Shown here one piece after another: positions 31,258 to 35,886 of a stretch of 35,886 nucleotides of DNA (its first letter is position 1; the number at the start of each line of letters is the position of its first letter). The stretch spans positions 1 to 35,886 of the forward strand of contig JANSXP010000072.1 in the NCBI GenBank assembly GCA_024742875.1. Reading direction: 5' to 3'. The notes under the pieces were generated by a model that saw only the letters and a list, made by a program, of their open reading frames with translations, made no database searches and was not told the DNA's origin. This stretch comes from Planctomycetaceae bacterium. GTDB taxonomy: Bacteria > Planctomycetota > Planctomycetia > Planctomycetales > Planctomycetaceae. The translations under genes and the position numbers were made by a program.

Positions 31258-31647
31258 ATGAAGAACATTGTCTCACTGCTGTCTGTCGCGGCCCTGTGCC
31301 TGGTTGCCATTCCTGAATCCGAAGCCGGCCTGCTGTGCGGCTCGCGAGCTTACTGTGCTCCGGCGCCCACCTGCTGTGCTCCTGCCCCGGTGGTCACCTG
31401 CATGCCAGTCACCCCAGTTTGTGGTCCGGTCTGTCCACAGCCAGTTTGCGATCCCTGCTGTAAGCCACGCCGATGTCTGCTGCGTCGGATGTTCCGCTGC
31501 TGCAAGCCAGCCTGTGCTCCAGCCCCTGTTTGTGCCCCCGCCTGTGCTCCGGCTCCTATGATGGCACCAGCCGCGCCCTGCTGCGGGTCTGCCTACAGCC
31601 AGCCTTATGGCTACGGCGTGAGCGTTCAGACGGCACACTGGTTCTAA
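31258..31647 (+). CDS. Small secreted Cys/Pro/Ala-rich protein
   Basis: 129 residues with a signal peptide (ending near ESEA, about 23). The mature part has 18 cysteines, often as CC pairs, in Ala/Pro repeats (CAPAPTCCAPAPVVTC, PVCGPVCPQPVCDPCC, CKPACAPAPVCAPACAPAP). A short basic block (RRCLLRRMFRCC) interrupts it, and the end is Tyr/Gly-rich (YSQPYGYGVSV). GGAG lies about 9 nt before the ATG. Similar small Cys/Pro proteins occur in planctomycete genomes and may be cell-surface or disulfide-linked structural proteins; their function is not known to me. The plus strand ends in a strong terminator. Confidence 0.75.
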   Translation: MKNIVSLLSVAALCLVAIPESEAGLLCGSRAYCAPAPTCCAPAPVVTCMPVTPVCGPVCPQPVCDPCCKPRRCLLRRMFRCCKPACAPAPVCAPACAPAPMMAPAAPCCGSAYSQPYGYGVSVQTAHWF

Positions 31648-31676
31648 GCCAGACGCTCCGATGGTCCCCTCAAAAC

Positions 31677-31715
31677 AAAAGCGGCTGACTGCAGATGCAG
31701 TTCAGCCGCTTTTTT
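31677..31715. terminator. Bidirectional intrinsic terminator
   Basis: AAAAGCGGCTGA (31677-31688) pairs with TCAGCCGCTTTT (31702-31713), extended by CTGC/GCAG with an AGAT loop and one bulged T. T-run 31710-31715 serves the plus-strand Cys/Pro-rich gene; the A-rich other side gives a partial U-tract for the convergent DapA-family gene. Confidence 0.9.
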
Positions 31716-31763
31716 ATTCCCCCCTGTAGAACCGGCGGTTCACAGTGTTTCCAGCAACCACTC

Positions 31764-32711
31764 TCAAGAAGCGTAGTCCCTGCCTGGCCACTGCCCCCAC
31801 CAGTCGAGGAACAGTTTGAGCTGTGATTCAACAAAACCACGCTGGCTGTCAGAAAGCGCGTCAGTCTCATTGAAATGCAGGCGATAGTCCTCGTCTCCCT
31901 GAAGGACCATCAGATATTTGTAATACAGAACCAGATCAGGCCCTTCATCAAAAGTGGACAGCACAATGAGCGCCTCGTCCAGTTCCCTGGCCAGGCGACG
32001 TGCTTCCACATCGCCACTGGCGGCCAAAGAGCAAAGCTGCACCAGCTTCAGCACCTGCTGCGGAATGCAGTTACCGATGCCGGTGATCGCCCCGACCGCA
32101 CCACAGTGCACAAAGCCGTGATACACCTGTGTGTCCACACCTGCCATCAGCACAACATCGTCATCGGCTGAGGTGATGTGTTCGGCCGCATAGCTGAGTG
32201 ACGCGGCTCCACCAAACTCCTTGAATCCAACCAGAGTGGGAAACTCGGACCGCAGATCAAAAAACAAATCCGCTTTGGTTTCAAAACCGTAGTACGGACT
32301 GTTGTAGATGACGGCCGGCAGACTGGGAGCAGCGGAAAGAATACTGGCGAAGTGATGCCGCTGAGCGGCCGGTGAAGTACCGCGAGAAAGCACACGAGGG
32401 ATGACCATCAGGCCGTGAGCGCCTACGCTTTGAGCATGGGCTGCGTGAGCGGTGGCGACAGCCGTGTTCTGGGCGCCTGTTCCGACGATGACGCGAACGC
32501 ACGCTTCCACGAGACGTTGCACGCCCTCCTGTCGCTGCTCGTCCGTCAGCAGCGGCCAGTCTCCCATCGAGCCGCAGTAAACGACCGCGTTCATCCCGAG
32601 CTCCATCATTTCCTGACCCTTTTTGACCAGGGCTTCGAAATTCGGAGAACGGTCCTCGTGACAGGGTGTCATGAGAGCAGGGATACATCCCGTGAAGACA
32701 TTTTCTGACAT
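31764..32711 (-). CDS. DapA/N-acetylneuraminate-lyase family (dihydrodipicolinate synthase-like) protein
   Basis: 315 residues from ATG 32711; the frame extends to 32792 without support. A (beta/alpha)8 class-I aldolase: IPALMTP at the N-terminus, YCGSMGDWPLL in place of the DapA GTTGE loop, the catalytic tyrosine in VIYNSPYYG (Tyr136), and the Schiff-base lysine in GFKEFGG (Lys164). It forms or cleaves a carbon-carbon bond with pyruvate or a keto-acid. The changed GSMGDW loop argues against true DapA. No lysine or sialic-acid genes are nearby, so the substrate is open. Its start lies about 320 bases from the divergent nadB. Confidence 0.85.
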   Translation of the reverse strand: MSENVFTGCIPALMTPCHEDRSPNFEALVKKGQEMMELGMNAVVYCGSMGDWPLLTDEQRQEGVQRLVEACVRVIVGTGAQNTAVATAHAAHAQSVGAHGLMVIPRVLSRGTSPAAQRHHFASILSAAPSLPAVIYNSPYYGFETKADLFFDLRSEFPTLVGFKEFGGAASLSYAAEHITSADDDVVLMAGVDTQVYHGFVHCGAVGAITGIGNCIPQQVLKLVQLCSLAASGDVEARRLARELDEALIVLSTFDEGPDLVLYYKYLMVLQGDEDYRLHFNETDALSDSQRGFVESQLKLFLDWWGQWPGRDYAS

Positions 32712-33033
32712 AATAGAATCCGACAGGAAAGTTGGCAGGCGACAGCAGAGGGCCGTCGGGCGGCATGTTAACTTCGTCCCGACCCAATACAATCATCAGA
32801 CCGGTTCCCTGGCGGATTAACCAGTTCGCCGCGGAAAACAGGGCCAGGCGCAAATGTGCTTGATCCTGCGGCACGATCGCGACCACTGTCCGGCGGACGA
32901 TTCAAAGCCCCCTGGGCCATTCCATCTGACAACTCACACTGACATCCGTCAATCCGCGGCAGACCAGTCTGCGCCGTATCCTCGCCCTGTTACGCGATCA
33001 GTCCTCGACACGCCACCTGCCCGATAGTTTTCT
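32712..33033. other. 322-base divergent gap, DapA-family gene / nadB
   Basis: Should carry both promoters. GTCGGG (32755-32760) and CCCGAC (32778-32783) form a 6-bp inverted repeat around GTTAAC in the leader of the DapA-family gene. Nothing else stands out; no clear -35/-10 pair for nadB was seen. Confidence 0.45.
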
Positions 33034-34668
33034 ATGCAGTCCACAACAATCGAAGTTCCAACCCTCCGTCGTTACCTGGTGCCTTTTGAGCCAAAACGCA
33101 TTCCCCATCTGTTTGCGGATGTGTTGATCCTGGGCGCCGGCATTGCGGGCACCCGGGCGGCACTGGCCGTTGACCCGTCGCTGCGGACCGTGCTGGTCAC
33201 CAAAGACCACGCCTCGCAGTCCAACAGCAGCTGGGCGCAGGGAGGCATTGCCGGTGTTCTGGACCCCGTCGATGAATTTGCCAACCATGTTCAGGACACG
33301 ATGCAGGCGGGCAAAGGAATGTGCCAGCAGGATGTCGTTGAACTGGTAGTGCGGGAAGCTCCCGAACGCATCCGCGAACTGATCAACTTTGGCACAGAGT
33401 TTGATCAGATCGGCGGCGAAATCGCACTAACACTCGAAGGCGGTCACAGCCACCCCAGAGTCGCCCACGCGCTGGGAGATGCGACCGGTAAGGAAGTGAT
33501 GCGGGCGATGCATGAGCGTGTGCATGCGGCCGAGAACATCGATGTCTGGCAGGAAACTTTCACTATCGATCTGCTGACGCGCAATGGCGAATGCATGGGA
33601 GCGCTGGTCTGGAACAAATACCATGGCCGCACGTTTGTGTGGGCCAAACAGACGATCCTGTGTACTGGCGGAGCGGGAGCGCTGTATCGCGAAACCACCA
33701 ATCCACAGATCGCCACAGCAGACGGCCACGCATTGGCGTTCCGCGCAGGCTGTGAAGTCCGCGATATGGAATTCATGCAGTTCCATCCGACTGTGCTCTA
33801 CATTGCCGGCAGTTCGCGTCACCTGATCACCGAAGCGGTTCGTGGCGAAGGCGCTCACCTGGTGGATGGCAATGGCTATCGATTCATGGGCGACTACAGT
33901 GAGCAGGGGGAACTGGCCCCGCGAGATGTCGTCAGCCAGGCCATTACACAGCAGATGGCCAGGACATCTCACCCCTGTGTCTATCTGGATCTGAGCCCGA
34001 TTGAACCGGAGAAGATCCGCCGTCGGTTTCCGCACATCGGCAAAGTGTGTGCAGAATTTGGTCTGGACATCACGCGCGATCGTGTGCCCGTTCGCCCCGG
34101 AGCCCACTACATGATTGGCGGTGTGACGACAGATACAGACGGCCGCACGTCGGTGCCGGGGCTCTGGGCGGCCGGCGAAGTCACGTCCACAGGGCTGCAC
34201 GGTGCCAATCGACTGGCCAGCAACAGTCTGCTCGAAGGCGTCGTCTTTGGGCTGCGGTGTGGACAGAACGCGTCCGCGGCAGCGCTGGAACAGCCAGACA
34301 ACTTCTGTGCCCCACCCATCACTTCAGCGCCGGGCCTGCCGCACAACAGCGACGAAGCCCTCGACCTGACGGACATCCGTAACTCATTGCGCAGCTTAAT
34401 GTGGCGTAATGTTGGCATCAGTCGTGTGGAACACGAATTGGTGGCTGCCCGTCAGCAGATGGACTTCTGGGCCAACTATGTCTGCCGCCGCGACCTGAAC
34501 AACCCCGCCGGCTGGGAACTTCAAAACATGATGCTGATCAGCCGCGTGATGGCCAGTGCGGCTCTGGCCAGAACAGAAAGCCGCGGCGTACATCTACGCA
34601 GCGATTTTCCACAGACGCTGGCCGAATCGGCCACACATATCACGGTGGCCGCCTCCGACGCCGGATAG
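33034..34668 (+). CDS. nadB: L-aspartate oxidase
   Basis: 544 residues. An FAD flavoenzyme that oxidises L-aspartate to iminoaspartate for NAD synthesis. Motifs: Rossmann GAGIAGTRAAL (34-44), SNSSWAQGGIAG (63-74), GGHSHPRVAH (136-145), QFHPTVLY with His251, RGEGAHLVD (270-278), PRDVVSQAI (296-304), GAHYMIGGV (356-364) and GLHGANRLASNSLLEG (387-402). Length and order are those of NadB; the succinate dehydrogenase and fumarate reductase relatives are less likely, given the C-terminal helical domain and this set of motifs. The partner quinolinate synthase (nadA) is not in the window. The enzyme is cytoplasmic. No clear Shine-Dalgarno precedes the start. Confidence 0.95.
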   Translation: MQSTTIEVPTLRRYLVPFEPKRIPHLFADVLILGAGIAGTRAALAVDPSLRTVLVTKDHASQSNSSWAQGGIAGVLDPVDEFANHVQDTMQAGKGMCQQDVVELVVREAPERIRELINFGTEFDQIGGEIALTLEGGHSHPRVAHALGDATGKEVMRAMHERVHAAENIDVWQETFTIDLLTRNGECMGALVWNKYHGRTFVWAKQTILCTGGAGALYRETTNPQIATADGHALAFRAGCEVRDMEFMQFHPTVLYIAGSSRHLITEAVRGEGAHLVDGNGYRFMGDYSEQGELAPRDVVSQAITQQMARTSHPCVYLDLSPIEPEKIRRRFPHIGKVCAEFGLDITRDRVPVRPGAHYMIGGVTTDTDGRTSVPGLWAAGEVTSTGLHGANRLASNSLLEGVVFGLRCGQNASAAALEQPDNFCAPPITSAPGLPHNSDEALDLTDIRNSLRSLMWRNVGISRVEHELVAARQQMDFWANYVCRRDLNNPAGWELQNMMLISRVMASAALARTESRGVHLRSDFPQTLAESATHITVAASDAG

Positions 34669-34838
34669 CCCGCGTGGCCTGTTGCCGCCGCCCTCACGGG
34701 TTGCCGGTTCAGGCTTCTGGTCGCCGCCCCGCTTCAACGAACCAAAGCCTCCGCGCCTGGGCCTCTGTCAGCGGTTGTCAGCGCGTCGTCGAGCAGTCAC
34801 AATCAGTCCCCGCCTGAATCTGAAGTGAGCTGCCGTCC

Positions 34839-35886
34839 ATGCTGAAACCCGCCCCGCTGATTGCCGTCTTTCTTCTGGCCTGTCCGATCAGCGACGCCGC
34901 CCCGGTCGCCGATGACACGACCGTCAGCTTCACTCGCGACATTCGCCCGATTCTGTCGAACAACTGTTTTCACTGTCACGGGCCGGATGAAAATACGCGG
35001 GAAGCCGAGCTGCGGCTGGACACGAAAACGGGACTGCTCGGAAATGGACACGGCGGGCCAGTGATCGCCGGCGACCCTGAAGCGAGCGAACTGCTGCGTC
35101 GCATGATGTCCCACGATTCGGACGAACAGATGCCGCCGCCGGATTCTGGCAAACAGCTGGATGACGCCCAGAAACAGATGATCCGTTTGTGGATCAGGCA
35201 GGGTGCCCCGTGGGAACAGCACTGGTCATTTCGTCAGCCGATCCTGCCCGACGTGCCCGCACAGGACAACGCCTGGTGCCGCAACGAAATCGATCAATTC
35301 ATTTTGCGAAAGCTGCGCGCTGCTCAGCTGACTCCAGCGGCGCCGGCCGCTCCAGCCGTGCAGCTGCGTCGGCTGTTTCTGGATTTGACGGGCGTCCCAC
35401 CGACCATCGAGCAGGCCGATCACTGGCGGGCCCGGATTTGGCCGGACAGTGGCCAGGCTGAGACGGGCCACGACGCAGAGTGGGAAGCTTTGGTCGACGA
35501 ACTGATGTCCTCACCCCGATACGGGGAACGCTGGGCCCGCCGCTGGCTGGATCTGGCTCGCTATGCCGACACCAACGGCTACGAAAAAGACCGGGACCGC
35601 AGCATCTGGCCGTATCGCGACTGGGTGGTCGATGCGATCAATGCCAACATGCCCTTCGACCGGTTCACGATTGAGCAACTGGCTGGAGACATGCTGCCCA
35701 ACGCGACACAGCAGCAGAGAATCGCCACAGGCTTTCATCGCAACACCATGCTTAACGAAGAAGGCGGCATCGACCCGCTGGAATTTCGCTACCACGCCAT
35801 GACGGATCGTGTGGCCACCACCGGAACCACCTGGCTGGGACTGACGCTCGGCTGCTGTCAGTGCCACACGCACAAGTACGACCCGA
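34839..35886 (+). CDS. PSCyt1/DUF1549 planctomycete cytochrome-like protein (3' partial)
   Basis: 349 residues are visible before the window ends, with no stop. A signal peptide (ending near ISDA-A, 20) is followed by a PSCyt1 c-type domain: FTRDIRPILSNNCFHCHGPD with CFHCH (Cys43, Cys46, His47), then MPPPDSGKQLDDAQKQMIRLWIRQGA, the usual end of that domain. The DUF1549 (PSCyt2) domain follows: FLDLTGVPPTIEQ, ELMSSPRYGERWARRWLDLARYADTNGYEKD, and the C-terminal GLTLGCCQCHTHKYDP with a second CxxCH. A DUF1553 domain is expected beyond the window. These exported proteins are numerous in planctomycetes; the redox role is inferred. Start at ATG 34839; upstream purines are weak. Confidence 0.93.
   Translation, partial: MLKPAPLIAVFLLACPISDAAPVADDTTVSFTRDIRPILSNNCFHCHGPDENTREAELRLDTKTGLLGNGHGGPVIAGDPEASELLRRMMSHDSDEQMPPPDSGKQLDDAQKQMIRLWIRQGAPWEQHWSFRQPILPDVPAQDNAWCRNEIDQFILRKLRAAQLTPAAPAAPAVQLRRLFLDLTGVPPTIEQADHWRARIWPDSGQAETGHDAEWEALVDELMSSPRYGERWARRWLDLARYADTNGYEKDRDRSIWPYRDWVVDAINANMPFDRFTIEQLAGDMLPNATQQQRIATGFHRNTMLNEEGGIDPLEFRYHAMTDRVATTGTTWLGLTLGCCQCHTHKYDP

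Noticed and set aside
1-35886. CRISPR arrays, tRNA genes, insertion sequences or prophage.
   Set aside because: No regularly spaced repeats, no tRNA-like cloverleaf noticed by eye, and no transposase, integrase or phage structural protein.

Overview
The window most likely comes from the chromosome of a planctomycete (class Planctomycetia). The evidence is family content, since no marker gene was compared. It ends in a PSCyt1/DUF1549-type cytochrome-like protein, and it carries a Tat-exported Gfo/Idh/MocA oxidoreductase, an EF-hand plus P-domain protein, a small membrane protein with an NPF-type N-terminus, an anti-sigma-like/HEAT-like membrane protein, and a PEP-CTERM/exosortase locus. The DNA is GC-rich. 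Genes lie on both strands in short runs with sizeable gaps, and many starts lack a strong Shine-Dalgarno. I saw no rRNA, tRNA, CRISPR array, transposase or phage gene.

Layout. 1-3.6 kb: the 3' end of a HAD phosphatase (HisB/GmhB type), cysK (minus), a structured gap with a plus-strand terminator (candidate small RNA), a secreted TPR protein and a small lipoprotein (both minus). 4-6.8 kb: an ArsC-type arsenate reductase/LMW phosphatase, an EboE-like TIM-barrel protein, a gap with a 73-bp tandem repeat, and a hemolysin III/PAQR membrane protein. 6.9-19 kb: the exosortase region. A very large Gly/Asn-rich PEP-CTERM protein (minus) lies divergently from a plus-strand series: exosortase, EpsI-like protein, TPR protein (interrupted by an in-frame TGA), a secretin-N-domain-like protein without a visible barrel, and a seven-EF-hand/P-domain protein. 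19-25.4 kb: a four-helix membrane protein (minus), a periplasmic MsrA-MsrB fusion, a small Lys-rich CxxCH protein behind a structured leader, a Gfo/Idh/MocA oxidoreductase, and a GntP-type permease with an inserted domain. 25.5-35.9 kb: the anti-sigma-like/HEAT-like protein (minus), an NHS-family nucleoside transporter, a prenyltransferase/squalene-oxidase-repeat protein (minus), a Cys/Pro-rich secreted protein, a DapA-family lyase (minus), nadB, and a truncated PSCyt1/DUF1549 protein.

How the genes work together. The clearest unit is 6.9-19 kb. The exosortase (Cys198/Arg243/His264) and EpsI-like partner would process the VPEPGS tail of the adjacent 889-residue protein, the only PEP-CTERM substrate visible here. 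The TPR, secretin-N-like and calcium-binding proteins could be envelope assembly or display factors; that role is inferred from position only. The other genes are mostly single housekeeping or nutrient functions: cysteine and NAD synthesis, arsenate/phosphotyrosine chemistry, methionine sulfoxide repair, and sugar-acid and nucleoside uptake.

The most promising new signals are the one-substrate exosortase locus, a possible RNA structure that hides the ribosome-binding site of its substrate, the in-frame TGA in the TPR gene, the candidate small RNA upstream of cysK, and the switch-like inverted repeat in front of the small CxxCH protein.
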